From: Alloprevotella tannerae ATCC 51259
Lineage (GTDB): Bacteria; Bacteroidota; Bacteroidia; Bacteroidales; Bacteroidaceae
DNA: 64,000 nt
Reading direction: 5' to 3'
Assembly (NCBI RefSeq): GCF_000159995.1
Contig: NZ_GG700642.1
Coordinates: forward strand, 770,395 to 834,394
Positions 1-8,427 of the stretch are shown here, piece after piece. The notes beneath the pieces were generated by a model. The model made no database searches, was not told the origin of the DNA, and saw nothing but the letters and a program-made list of their open reading frames with translations. Positions within the stretch are counted from its first letter, which is position 1. Every line of letters starts with the position of its first letter. A program made the position numbers and the translations under genes.

Positions 1-250
1 GCGCCAAAATATCCGTAGCGTGCAATTCGTCCATCTTCAATTCTTTTCCTTCAGGGTTCACCATAAAGGCTTCAGCCACGCCCGACGCAATCACACTAAC
101 CGAGCGGCACGCTTCACCGCGGCGAGCGATGATATCGCCGGCGACGTAATGACGCATGTTATTGGGCGCAACGGATAAAAAATCGCGGAGCTCTTCAGCG
201 GAAGTGCCAAGGAAAAGGGAACTTTCCAAAATATCTGAAACGTCTATCAT
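1..250 (-). CDS. Crp/Fnr-family transcriptional regulator, N-terminal part
   Basis: The first 83 codons of a minus-strand gene are visible; the rest lies outside the window. Translation from the ATG at 250 reads as the cyclic-nucleotide-binding jelly roll of Crp/Fnr proteins: an N-terminal helix (SSLFLGTSAEELRDFL), then a stretch ending GDIIARRGEACRSVSVIASG, which matches the glycine-containing strand-turn-strand of that fold. The helix-turn-helix would be in the missing part. No FeS-type cysteine cluster is seen at the N-terminus, so an oxygen-sensing Fnr is unlikely. The ligand cannot be inferred. Confidence 0.75.
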   Translation of the reverse strand, partial: MIDVSDILESSLFLGTSAEELRDFLSVAPNNMRHYVAGDIIARRGEACRSVSVIASGVAEAFMVNPEGKELKMDELHATDILA

Positions 251-429
251 ACCTGCTTTTGTCTTATTTCTTTGCTTTCATCTCGCTGCGTAGCCGCCGC
301 TCGGGCGGCCGCGTAGGATCATCGACAAAGTTACGGATTACGGCCGATTCGTCACAATCTTCGATGGAAATAATCACGCCTTCCGCCCTTGTTGAGCATC
401 CCCCCTTTTTAGGTAATTTTCACTTGTGC

Positions 430-486
430 CGCAAAGAAAAATATTGCCCGCTTGCGCCCATTGAGGTAAAATCGGCGCAAGCGGGC
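430..486 (-). terminator. Rho-independent terminator of the 159-aa lipoprotein gene
   Basis: A 13-bp perfect stem (gcccgcttgcgcc, arms at 446-458 and 474-486) is followed on the minus strand by a T-rich stretch. It lies just past the stop at 514. Confidence 0.8.
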
Positions 487-513
487 TCGCATAAATAAAT
501 GCTTTATTGCTGT

Positions 514-993
514 TTATTTTATCATAACATGTGTCCCCATAACGAACGCTTCCGGGGCGGTAACGCGGCAAGCCATCGTATACCCCTTCGAAGGGCCTAA
601 GGCGGAGACTTTATAGCCAATCTTCCCCTTCTTCATCGTAATCCTTTCTACCATACACCAATTGTAAATGACCAACTTGCGGATATTGCCATCTTTCTCA
701 AATTCTGCTTCCCCTAAGTCTTTTGAATAGACGCCTGCCGTCTGCGTCACTCGGGTTAGGAGCTTTTCGCCTTTGTAAATAGCCACGCTTTTCATATCAA
801 ACGTTTTATATCCGAGGGCGTAAAATGTATCCGGCTGCATCCCTTCTTGGATAAATATCGTATCGTTGCCTCTTTTATTGGTCACAATATATTTATCACC
901 AACTAATTCAAAGCGATTACATGCACCCAAACACGCGATAGTAAGTAAAAGAAATAGAGCAACAAGCCCGAAATTAGATTTTTGAAGTTTCAT
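514..993 (-). CDS. small lipoprotein next to the C10 protease
   Basis: A 159-residue protein with a signal peptide and lipobox-like LTIACLGAC near residues 18-26, so probably a membrane-anchored or secreted lipoprotein. The mature part of about 135 residues alternates polar and hydrophobic residues and looks like an all-beta domain; I do not recognise the family. It lies 18 bp downstream of the C10 cysteine protease on the same strand and is almost certainly co-transcribed. Small proteins encoded beside C10 proteases in Bacteroides and beside staphopains are protease inhibitors (Spi-like or staphostatin-like), so an inhibitor role is a reasonable inference, but no inhibitor motif was identified. 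Confidence 0.7.
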   Translation of the reverse strand: MKLQKSNFGLVALFLLLTIACLGACNRFELVGDKYIVTNKRGNDTIFIQEGMQPDTFYALGYKTFDMKSVAIYKGEKLLTRVTQTAGVYSKDLGEAEFEKDGNIRKLVIYNWCMVERITMKKGKIGYKVSALGPSKGYTMACRVTAPEAFVMGTHVMIK

Positions 994-1011
994 ATTATTA
1001 CCTTTTAAACA

Positions 1012-2208
1012 TTACCAATTCTTCTCTGTCTCATAGGTAAAGGAATAAAAACGGATACGATAGGGATATTTTTCCTGCCAATCTTCCCCTTTTCGCACAA
1101 AAGCATCGTCCCAAGTCTTATTCGTGCAAAGGATATAGGCATTTTTCCTATATGTGTATTCACCATCCTTTTTACTATCTCCCCATCCATAATTAAGATG
1201 CAAATAATAAGGGTGACTTCGATCTTTATACTTTATATATCCATCAGCAAGAAATGCATGTCCCTTTTTGTATTTAGATCCTCCGAGAAATTTTTTTATT
1301 TTTTTGAGATAAGCACACACAACAATAGCTCCATGACGAGTTTTAAGCACATCTATTGCATGAGGTGCATCATAGTCTCTAATTCCATATTTTGCAAAAA
1401 GAGGTACAAGCTTTTCCACCCTACCACCAGAACTCTTCTCACCATAATCTGTATCAACGCTTTTACCGACAAAACTGATAAGTTTAGCAATCTCAATTGT
1501 CGCATCATAGCTCGGGTCCTTTGCAACAATCTCATCCCATGAAGTAATCATATCCATTTTAGGGCGTAATACAGTCAGGGCTTGCGCACCCGCTATTGCA
1601 ACACAGCCTGCAAGAGCTTGCTTCCCATCTTTAGTATCACAATAGATATTATAAGGTTCTCCTTGATGCCAAACCACTTGGCACTTAGGTTCAAGTTTCT
1701 CTTCTATTTCATATCTCCGTCTCATATTATAGTCAACATCATTACTCGGAGGTGGCACCTTTCCATTCTCATCTATAGCTGTGTGCACCACTCCTGCAAT
1801 TTCTGATACCGAATCTAATGATACGATATTGTCAAACTCACGTTCATCAGGCAGGTATGCAATAGGCCGAACACCCGAACCTTGAGCCGAAACCAACACA
1901 ACGCCCTGGCTGTCAGTCAAATTAACCGCGAATATACCACTGAGTAATGAATCATTTTGATCCATACTTCGAGTCATAATTCCCGACTTGATGTCTAACT
2001 TCAAGATACTTTTCACAGCCAATTGCCCACTATGAGCGGACCGAGTCGGGTGCCCCTCATTCAAAGATTTTGCAAAACTCAACGCAGCTTGCGATAAAAC
2101 ACTAACGTTCTCTTGTGGTTTTTGCAGGTTCGGTTTTAGTTCGTTTTCCGTTGAACAAGAAAAAATAAAGAACAACGTACTTAAGACTAACAAAATTTGC
2201 TTTTTCAT
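1012..2208 (-). CDS. C10-family (streptopain-like) cysteine protease, lipoprotein
   Basis: A 398-residue protein with a short lipoprotein signal (FIFSCS, Cys18), a propeptide-like region to about residue 170, and a C-terminal papain-fold domain. The catalytic cysteine is in ALAGCVAIAGAQAL (Cys202) and the catalytic histidine in KKGHAFLADGY (His317); LHLNYGWGD near 339 carries the conserved Asn/Trp motif. This matches peptidase family C10 (streptopain, interpain A, Bacteroides Bfp proteases). Activity after autocatalytic removal of the prodomain is known for the family and inferred here. The lipobox suggests cell-surface or periplasmic anchoring. The next gene downstream, a small lipoprotein, may be its inhibitor. 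Confidence 0.88.
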   Translation of the reverse strand: MKKQILLVLSTLFFIFSCSTENELKPNLQKPQENVSVLSQAALSFAKSLNEGHPTRSAHSGQLAVKSILKLDIKSGIMTRSMDQNDSLLSGIFAVNLTDSQGVVLVSAQGSGVRPIAYLPDEREFDNIVSLDSVSEIAGVVHTAIDENGKVPPPSNDVDYNMRRRYEIEEKLEPKCQVVWHQGEPYNIYCDTKDGKQALAGCVAIAGAQALTVLRPKMDMITSWDEIVAKDPSYDATIEIAKLISFVGKSVDTDYGEKSSGGRVEKLVPLFAKYGIRDYDAPHAIDVLKTRHGAIVVCAYLKKIKKFLGGSKYKKGHAFLADGYIKYKDRSHPYYLHLNYGWGDSKKDGEYTYRKNAYILCTNKTWDDAFVRKGEDWQEKYPYRIRFYSFTYETEKNW

Positions 2209-2244
2209 TGTTTTGGATTAAATGTTTTAAGTTGTTTTCGACCG

Positions 2245-2252
2245 CAAAGATA
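2245..2252 (-). promoter_or_regulatory. -7 promoter element of the C10 protease unit
   Basis: Minus-strand TATCTTTG matches the Bacteroidota -7 consensus TAnnTTTG, about 37 bases before the ATG at 2208. No good -33 TTG is seen at the usual 19-base spacing. Confidence 0.5.
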
Positions 2253-2369
2253 TAAAGAAAAAAAAAGAAATAGGATAGAAATTCACAAAATAATTTTGCA
2301 ACGCTCCTATTTTTCGGGCTACCACTTGCTTTTCTCCACCCTCAGCGCCCTATTTCGAACATCGTAAGG

Positions 2370-2479
2370 ATAGATCTTTTAGTTTTTCATCGTGATAAAA
2401 AAGGTGTACGCTCACGATGAAAAGATCTTCATCTCACGATAAAAAAGGTCTACGCTCACGAGCGTAAACTTGTCAAGCC
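2370..2479. repeat. 22-bp-period array A (5 units)
   Basis: Five consecutive 22-bp units start at 2370, 2392, 2414, 2436 and 2458. Units 2 and 4 are near-identical (both contain ataaaaaaggt and tacgctc) and unit 3 has an AGATCT dyad. Outer arms (tcatcgtga and tcacgatga) are inverted relative to each other. The array lies between the start of the C10 protease and the end of the ABC permease. Its sequence is unrelated to the other arrays in the window, but its step is the same. Confidence 0.8.
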
Positions 2480-2582
2480 AAGTATTGCAATCTAAAAAGC
2501 TGTGATGGGGCGTAATTGTTCCAACTTTTCGCGCTAAAATTTCCCATCATCGGGCAGCGCAAAAGCCACGCGGGCGTTTTGC

Positions 2583-3365
2583 TTACAACGATGGCTGCGG
2601 AGAAACGAAGCGCTCGAGATAGTCGAACAAGATAAAGAGAAGAAAACCCGTGAGGGCCAGCATCACAATTGCGCCATACATCGCCGTATAGTCCATTCGC
2701 ATCCACAGATCTACGATTAAGTAACCCACCCCTGCGTCGGTGCCGTAAGTTTCCGTGACAAACAAGACAGAAATGGCAGTGCCCAGCGCTACGCGCACAG
2801 AGGAAAAGAGCGTGGGCGCAATGGCCGGCAGAAGTACGTGGCGCAAAAGTTGGCGCCGATTACCGCGGAGGGAAACGATAACGGCCACATAGCGCTGCGG
2901 AACGGCAGCAAGGGCGTCGCGGATATTGACCATCAATTGGAAAACAAGGACCAAGACGAGCATCGTCACCTTGGAGGCGTTACCCAGTCCGCACAGGACC
3001 ATGATAATAGGCAACAAAATAAGTTTGGGTATGGGGTAGACAAAATATAAAAGGCCGTCGAGCACGTAGCGGAAGGACTTAAAAAAATACATGCCGACTG
3101 CGCCGGCCAGCGCTAACAATACGGAGAGGGCCAAACCTATGGCTAAGCGCAGCAAACTCTCGGCTAAATGATGGAAAAGGGACGCTTCGCCGGTGAGCGT
3201 GGGCAGGTGTTGGTAAACGACCCAAGGAGCGGGCAGCAAATCGCTTCGCAGAGCTTCGGCGCCGAAGATCCATAGGAGGTGCAGCGTAAGAAAGCCGACG
3301 AGAAAGCGCCGCAATTGATGGCCGGTGCGACGCGTGCGGCCGCGCAACAGACGGGGGCTAAACAT
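2583..3365 (-). CDS. ABC transporter permease (SsuC/TauC/ThiX type)
   Basis: A 260-residue inner-membrane protein with about six hydrophobic segments. The cytoplasmic EAA-type loop that docks the ATPase is at about residues 150-185 (ALAAVPQRYVAVIVSL followed by LLPAIAPTLF). It belongs to the BPD_transp_1 permeases of the nitrate/sulfonate/taurine/pyrimidine-precursor importers. Its start overlaps the end of the ATPase gene by 8 bp, so the two are translationally coupled. It is the last gene of a three-gene importer: binding protein, ATPase, permease. Substrate cannot be read from sequence. Confidence 0.88.
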   Translation of the reverse strand: MFSPRLLRGRTRRTGHQLRRFLVGFLTLHLLWIFGAEALRSDLLPAPWVVYQHLPTLTGEASLFHHLAESLLRLAIGLALSVLLALAGAVGMYFFKSFRYVLDGLLYFVYPIPKLILLPIIMVLCGLGNASKVTMLVLVLVFQLMVNIRDALAAVPQRYVAVIVSLRGNRRQLLRHVLLPAIAPTLFSSVRVALGTAISVLFVTETYGTDAGVGYLIVDLWMRMDYTAMYGAIVMLALTGFLLFILFDYLERFVSPQPSL

Positions 3366-4035
3366 CTTCTAAGGTGTATTGAAAATCGGGCAACAACGTG
3401 AGCAGCTTATGGGCCGCCAATCGGCGCGGCAGCGCGTGGTGCGTCACCATCACGGTCGTCACGGGATATTGTTCGCGCAAAGCAAGCAGGAGTTCGAAGG
3501 CCTCGGCCGCTTTATCAGCATCGAGCGCAGAAAACGGCTCATCGAGCAAAAGGAGTTGGGCATCCTGACAAAAAGCACGGGCCAAGGCGGCGCGCTGGCA
3601 CTGTCCGCCGCTCAGCGTTTGCGGATAGCGGGTGCAAAGATCAGTCAGTTGGAGCGTCTCTATAATATGTCGTTGCGCCGCTTCCGAGCGCATGCGTCCA
3701 CCAAGCAGCCCGGGCAGCACTATGTTGGCGCCAACGGTCTTCCAAGGCAGGAGTCCGTAGCCCTGCTGCACGTAGGCGATAGCGAGATGCTTATCATTGG
3801 CGGCGTATCCACCGATGATGATGCTTCCCGCTGCAGCTGGCAGCAGGCCGGCCAAGGCATTGAGCAGCGTAGACTTGCCAATGCCGGACGCACCATTGAT
3901 TTGCAGAAACTCGCCCTGTGCCAGCGTGAAAGAAAGATGGGCTATGATCGGCGCATCTTCAGCCGGCCGACCGCCGGACGGCGGCCGATTGATTCGCAAA
4001 TCGGAGACGGTGAGAAAGGAAGCGGGCGAAGACAT
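3358..4035 (-). CDS. ABC transporter ATP-binding protein (SsuB/TauB type)
   Basis: A 225-residue nucleotide-binding subunit. Walker A is GASGIGKSTLLN (near residue 50), the Q-loop is YVQQGYG, the ABC signature is LSGGQCQRAALARAF, and Walker B is LLLLDEPFSALD; the H-loop is VMVTHHAL. All catalytic motifs are intact. It sits between the binding-protein gene (24-bp gap) and the permease gene (8-bp overlap). Confidence 0.92.
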   Translation of the reverse strand: MSSPASFLTVSDLRINRPPSGGRPAEDAPIIAHLSFTLAQGEFLQINGASGIGKSTLLNALAGLLPAAAGSIIIGGYAANDKHLAIAYVQQGYGLLPWKTVGANIVLPGLLGGRMRSEAAQRHIIETLQLTDLCTRYPQTLSGGQCQRAALARAFCQDAQLLLLDEPFSALDADKAAEAFELLLALREQYPVTTVMVTHHALPRRLAAHKLLTLLPDFQYTLEDV

Positions 4036-4059
4036 GGATTCGTGCGGCGAAGACGTGGA

Positions 4060-5058
4060 TTAGGGCAAGGCCGGCATCGGCACAATGAGCTGTTGGGGCG
4101 TCAAATCCTTCTTCAAGGCCTTCTTTTGCTTGAGCCAAGCGATGGCAGCTTGAAGCTCCTCAGTCTTAGGCTGCGTTGCCGGCGTATAATCGGGGACGGG
4201 GATGTGCGTAGCCAACTTCTCGGGCGCGCCGGCATAGTCTTTGATCCAACGCGCCAAGGTCTCTGTATCTGCATCGCGCAACTTTTGCACGGCCAAATTA
4301 TAGCCTTGTAAAAGCAGCGCCAAGGCTTTGTTGTTGCCCTCTTGCGCCAGTTCGCGCTTCACCAAAAGTCCTGTCGCCTCCCATTGATGGGCGGAAGAAA
4401 CATCGCGTCGGCCACAGCGCCCGGAGGCTTCTGCCATCGTCGCGAAAGGCTCCGGAAGAACGGCGGCGCCAAGTTTGCCTTGCAGCAAAAGTTCTAAGCG
4501 CAGCGGAATCTTTTGCACCTCGACGCGGTGTACGATGGCGCCTTTCGCAACTGCGGGCTGCGTAAAACGATCCGTGAGAAAGTCGATCACGGTATTGTTG
4601 GAGACGCCGAAAGATGAAGGAAAATCATCTGATTCTGCACCATAGGCCATCCAACTAAAGTCGCCGTCGAGTTTCATGACGAGTCCGGCGTCCACCCCTC
4701 CGGCTACCTGCAGCGCAGCGCCGGTATAGTCGGTCACCGTCCCATCCAATTTGCCGGCTTGAAGCGCCGCATCGCGATCGTTGGCAGAGAAAAAGTGGAC
4801 AATTTCCAACTTTAGGCCGAGCGAATCATAGATGCCGGTCTCTTGGGCCACAGCAAAGGGCAGAAAATCCATAGAACTCATCGCGCCAATCGTGAGCGAG
4901 GGCGACGAAGTGGCGTCCTGCGATTTCTTTTTCGGAGCACAGGCCGCAAAAATCAAGACTAAAAGGAGCAAAGGAAGGAATCTGCCAAGCCGCAAAAGGC
5001 ACTGCGGGAAACCAAAGCCGGAGCGCATCGGCGCGGCATCTGTATTTCTTGTCATCAT
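4060..5058 (-). CDS. ABC transporter substrate-binding lipoprotein (SsuA/THI5-like)
   Basis: A 332-residue protein with an N-terminal hydrophobic segment ending in a lipobox (LIFAACAPKKK) and a mature domain of the NMT1/THI5-like or SsuA-like type-II binding-protein fold. Typical features are the strand-loop LTIGAMSSMDFLPFAVAQE and the hinge region with AAVLPEPFATMAE. Such proteins bind sulfonates, taurine, nitrate or thiamine precursors and deliver them to the SsuBC-like pair encoded downstream. No TPP riboswitch is visible in the 80-bp upstream gap, so thiamine control is not supported. Confidence 0.85.
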   Translation of the reverse strand: MMTRNTDAAPMRSGFGFPQCLLRLGRFLPLLLLVLIFAACAPKKKSQDATSSPSLTIGAMSSMDFLPFAVAQETGIYDSLGLKLEIVHFFSANDRDAALQAGKLDGTVTDYTGAALQVAGGVDAGLVMKLDGDFSWMAYGAESDDFPSSFGVSNNTVIDFLTDRFTQPAVAKGAIVHRVEVQKIPLRLELLLQGKLGAAVLPEPFATMAEASGRCGRRDVSSAHQWEATGLLVKRELAQEGNNKALALLLQGYNLAVQKLRDADTETLARWIKDYAGAPEKLATHIPVPDYTPATQPKTEELQAAIAWLKQKKALKKDLTPQQLIVPMPALP

Positions 5059-5085
5059 AGCTTATTGGGGTTTATTCACGATGGG

Positions 5086-5093
5086 CAAAAGTA
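5086..5093 (-). promoter_or_regulatory. -7 element of the ABC importer operon
   Basis: Minus-strand TACTTTTG matches TAnnTTTG and would start transcription about 20 bases before the ATG at 5058. This suggests that the importer has its own promoter although the copper ATPase gene ends only 45 bp upstream. Confidence 0.5.
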
Positions 5094-5138
5094 CGAAGAA
5101 ATTTGAAGAAACGGCGGCAATAATGGGCCTAAGTACAC

Positions 5139-7301
5139 TCAAGCCCGCCGCAAGCGCAAGCTATTTGCGACTACGCTCACCGAACTCAAGGCCATCGCGG
5201 CGGCGGCCAAGCTCGGCGAAAGCGAAAGTCCGAAAGCCGGAATCAGAACGCCCGCTGCGAGCGGAATCAGACAGAGATTGTAAACAAAAGCCCAAAACAA
5301 ATTTTCCCGAATCACGCGAACGATGCGCCGAGATAGGCGAATGGCGGCCGGAATTTGCGACAAATCACTGCGAATAATCGTCATTTGCGCGACGTCCATC
5401 GCGACGTCGCTGCCGCGGCCCATAGCTATGCTCAAATCGGCCGCAGCCAAGGCCGCCGAATCGTTGATGCCGTCGCCGACCATCGCGACGCGGTGGCCCG
5501 CCGCCTGAAGTTGCTTCACGTAAGTTGCCTTGTCGGCCGGCAAAACCCCGCCGCAGAAAGTTTCAATCCCCAAGCGCTGCGCCAAAGCCGCAGCCGTGCG
5601 CTCGCTATCGCCCGTTAAGAGGTGAACAGCCAAGCCTTCGCGGCGAAAAGCCTTGACCGCTGCGGCCGAAGTGGGCTTGATGCGATCCGCAATGGCGATC
5701 ACGGCGATCACGCGCGCTGCATCGGCAAAATATATTACGGTATACTCGGCTGAAAAGTCCGTTGCCGGCAGCGCCAAGTTCAATTCCGCCATCCATTTTC
5801 GATTGCCGACGCGATAAGTTTGCCCCTGATAGGTGCCCTCAACGCCCATTCCCGTCTTGCTTTGAAAGGCTTCGATCACGGCAGCTTCGACTTCGGCAAA
5901 ATGACGCACGACGGCGTCGGCCAAAGGATGCTCCGATTTTTGCTCTAAGCCGACGAGGATGCGCATTTGTTCCGCAGTCAGCGCCCCTTGTACCGCTTCG
6001 ACGTCCGGACGTCCCTCAGTAATCGTACCGGTCTTGTCCAAAACGATCGTATCTATGCTCTTCGCGCGCTCCAAAGCCTCAGCATCTTTCACGAGAATAC
6101 CTTTCTCGGCCGCGCGCCCAATGCCGACCATCAGCGCAGTAGGCGTAGCTAAGCCCAAAGCGCAAGGGCAGGCCACGACAAGCACGGTTACGGCGCTCAA
6201 AAGGGCGCGCGTCAGCGCACTGTCGCCGGGTATATTATCGAAAAGCAGCCAGGCAAAAAAGGAAATCAAAGCAATGAGCATCACGGTTGGGACAAAGACG
6301 CCCGCCACCTTGTCTACGAGTCGGCGAATGGGCGCTTTGCTGTTCTGCGCTTCCTGCACTAAGGCGATAATGCGGGCAAGTATCGTCGCATTGCCCACAC
6401 TTTCGGCGCGGAAGTTAAAGCTTCCCTTTTGGTTGATCGTACCTTCGAAAACCTTACTGCCCACTTGCTTTTCCACCGGTACGGGTTCGCCGCTCAAAAG
6501 ACTTTCATCGACATACGAACTACCGGCCGTAATCGTCCCATCCACGGGCACTTTTTCGCCGGGGCGCACTACGAGGACATCACCGCTCTGCACTTCGGCG
6601 ATTTTAATGGTCTCTTGCGTCCCATCGGCCTTTAAACGGATGGTTTCCTGCGGCCGCAAGCCCATTAGTTTGCGAAGTGAAGCGGCCGTCCCATATTTGG
6701 CGCGCGCCTCGAGTAAGCGTCCGATCAAGATAAAGGTTATCACGCCGCAGGAAGAATCGAAATAGAGGTGGGCATCGCGGCCTAAAACTTCGGGAAACAA
6801 GAGATTGAAGACGCTAAAACTATAACTGATGCCCGTACTCAAGGCTACAAGCGTATCCATATCGGCAGCCCCCTGACGAGCTTGCCGCAAAGCGTTACGA
6901 AAGAATTGCCGGCCGGCCACGAAGACTACGGGCGTGGCGAGCAGCCACAACGCCCAGCCGCGCCAAGCACCGCCGGCGGTCATCGAAAGGTAAGTGACGA
7001 TCACACTAAGCAAGGCTGCAGCCACAGCATTGCGCCGGGCTGTGCGATACTCGCTCCGCTGACGCGTCTCCGTCTCTGTTTTGTTTTGTTGAGTTATGAT
7101 AAGACGATAGCCGGCCTGATCTATGGCCGCCGCCAACTGCTCTGCGTTCGTCGCTTTCGGATCATATTTTATCTGCACCTCCGCACTGGCAAAATTGCAT
7201 ACAGCTGCCGCCACGCCGGGCTGCTTATTGAGCACCTTTTCCGCCCGCAGCGCGCAGTTGGCACAATGCAGGCCTTCTATGGAGAAACGTTTGGTTATCA
7301 T
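5139..7301 (-). CDS. copA: copper-transporting P1B-type ATPase
   Basis: About 720 residues. An N-terminal heavy-metal-associated domain has the CxxC pair in [13 protein letters not shown]. Membrane helices flank the actuator domain ([11 protein letters not shown]) and the ion-site motif CPC is in [16 protein letters not shown]. The phosphorylation motif is [13 protein letters not shown], the P1B His-Pro dipeptide is in [10 protein letters not shown], and the hinge [10 protein letters not shown] is present. CPC and HP identify a Cu(I)-type exporter. I chose the ATG at 7301 because the HMA domain starts there and a -7 element at 7323-7330 puts the transcription start downstream of the alternative ATG at 7325. 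Confidence 0.93.
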   Translation of the reverse strand: MITKRFSIEGLHCANCALRAEKVLNKQPGVAAAVCNFASAEVQIKYDPKATNAEQLAAAIDQAGYRLIITQQNKTETETRQRSEYRTARRNAVAAALLSVIVTYLSMTAGGAWRGWALWLLATPVVFVAGRQFFRNALRQARQGAADMDTLVALSTGISYSFSVFNLLFPEVLGRDAHLYFDSSCGVITFILIGRLLEARAKYGTAASLRKLMGLRPQETIRLKADGTQETIKIAEVQSGDVLVVRPGEKVPVDGTITAGSSYVDESLLSGEPVPVEKQVGSKVFEGTINQKGSFNFRAESVGNATILARIIALVQEAQNSKAPIRRLVDKVAGVFVPTVMLIALISFFAWLLFDNIPGDSALTRALLSAVTVLVVACPCALGLATPTALMVGIGRAAEKGILVKDAEALERAKSIDTIVLDKTGTITEGRPDVEAVQGALTAEQMRILVGLEQKSEHPLADAVVRHFAEVEAAVIEAFQSKTGMGVEGTYQGQTYRVGNRKWMAELNLALPATDFSAEYTVIYFADAARVIAVIAIADRIKPTSAAAVKAFRREGLAVHLLTGDSERTAAALAQRLGIETFCGGVLPADKATYVKQLQAAGHRVAMVGDGINDSAALAAADLSIAMGRGSDVAMDVAQMTIIRSDLSQIPAAIRLSRRIVRVIRENLFWAFVYNLCLIPLAAGVLIPAFGLSLSPSLAAAAMALSSVSVVANSLRLRRA

Positions 7302-7322
7302 AGTCTTTATATTTGTATGTCG

Positions 7323-7330
7323 CAAAATTA
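7323..7330 (-). promoter_or_regulatory. -7 element of copA
   Basis: Minus-strand TAATTTTG matches TAnnTTTG. Transcription would start about 7316, which excludes the ATG at 7325 and supports the start at 7301. A -33 element is not evident. Confidence 0.5.
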
Positions 7331-7647
7331 CGGCCTCAATTACTGCTATGCCTTACGTTTTCTGCTGAATATTTTTAAGTATTTGCAGAATCAGAGCTGC
7401 GCACAGTCTGCTTTTTCCTTTCTCTTTCCGGTTCTTTGCTCCCTTAAACATTATCTAACACCCCTTTTCCTTCTACTCCTCCTTTGAATTTCCGATTCGT
7501 TCCTCTTCTATTTCCTCGTACGCTGCTTTTAAGTCCCGCTTCTCTTAGAGACATTCTGCTCTCTCACCTAAGATTTTAGCCACTATATGCGTAGTTAGCC
7601 ATTCTTTTCTCCGCAGCCACTCGCTTCTTCATGCGCAGACAGTCGAA

Positions 7648-7826
7648 TTTTCACCATGGTGAAAAATAATTAGCACCGTGGTGAAAAATTTGTTTCACCA
7701 AGGAGACACTTTCGTTTCACCGTGGTGAAAATTTAATTTATTGCGCACAAAATATAAATTACTTAGGTTTTACTTCTCTATCGCTTAGGTTGGATTTTAT
7801 ATTGCTTAGCTTTTAGCCATTCTTCT
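7648..7826. repeat. 22-bp-period array B (4 perfect-step units plus 4 degenerate ones)
   Basis: Four 22-bp units start at 7648, 7670, 7692 and 7714. Each centres on a CCATGG/CCGTGG/CCAAGG core with tttcacc...ggtgaaa arms; unit 1 contains the 16-bp palindrome tttcaccatggtgaaa. A TGCGCA palindrome is centred exactly one step further (7744.5). Three cttagg/cttagc cores follow at 7762, 7784 and 7805 (steps of 22 and 21). It lies between the divergent copA and caspase-like units. Confidence 0.85.
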
Positions 7827-7979
7827 CTATGCTCCGCGTTAAATAAAGAATTAGTCTTTACGCGGCAAGAAAGCGATAAAAAAATCACACACAGTGAAGA
7901 AAAAACGCAATATTTATCTCCATTGTAAAAATAAATCGATTTTTATTCATAAAAAGTGGCGGTTTTTGGAAAGAATAAA

Positions 7980-7987
7980 TATCTTTG
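7980..7987 (+). promoter_or_regulatory. -7 element of the NWGH/caspase-like unit
   Basis: TATCTTTG matches TAnnTTTG, about 66 bases before the first ATG at 8053. The region upstream is AT-rich. The -33 match (TTTG at 7965) is too close to be ideal. Confidence 0.5.
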
Positions 7988-8052
7988 CTGAAAACAGATA
8001 CTAAGGAACTAACCCTTCAATAAGAATAGGGAATAATTAAAAAGAAAGCGCC

Positions 8053-8415
8053 ATGCCAATAAACAAACTTGCACTAATAGAGCTACTTCAAAATGTACTG
8101 TCGAAGGATGCAATCAAACAATCTATGATATTCATAGACACAAAGATCCATTCCGAGGGTACAGAAGTCACCTACCCAAAGACAAACTTCACGTACCCCT
8201 ACGATGGTTTTATGGTCTTTGTCGATCTAAAGCCCAAACTCAATTGGGGACATGATTGTCTGTATCTATTCATTAAGTCGGACTTGTCACAACTAACCAA
8301 GGTGAAGTCAACCCTGCCACCTTATCAAGGGGACTACCCTGAGACATACTCTCTGATTCTCCGTTATGGCTCCAAGCCTAATGACGAACACGACTTTAAT
8401 CCGTTTAACCTATAA
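8053..8415 (+). CDS. small cytosolic protein with NWGHxC motif, partner of caspase-like protease
   Basis: A 120-residue protein with no signal peptide or membrane segment. Its central part, FMVFVDLKPKLNWGHDC (residues 53-69), matches residues 62-77 of the next protein (AVATIDLEPLLNWGHPC), and similarity continues to a TLP/NLP motif. The two therefore share a domain, probably beta-rich. The gene is 12 bp upstream of the caspase-like gene and must be co-transcribed. I do not recognise the family. It could be an inhibitor mimicking the protease's own regulatory domain, a recruitment partner, or a protease target; the sequence does not decide. Confidence 0.75.
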   Translation: MPINKLALIELLQNVLSKDAIKQSMIFIDTKIHSEGTEVTYPKTNFTYPYDGFMVFVDLKPKLNWGHDCLYLFIKSDLSQLTKVKSTLPPYQGDYPETYSLILRYGSKPNDEHDFNPFNL

Positions 8416-8427
8416 AAAGAACTTAGT

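Noticed and set aside
4980-5138. TPP riboswitch upstream of the THI5-like binding protein
   Set aside because: The gap is only 80 bp and lacks the conserved TPP (thi-box) sequence blocks.
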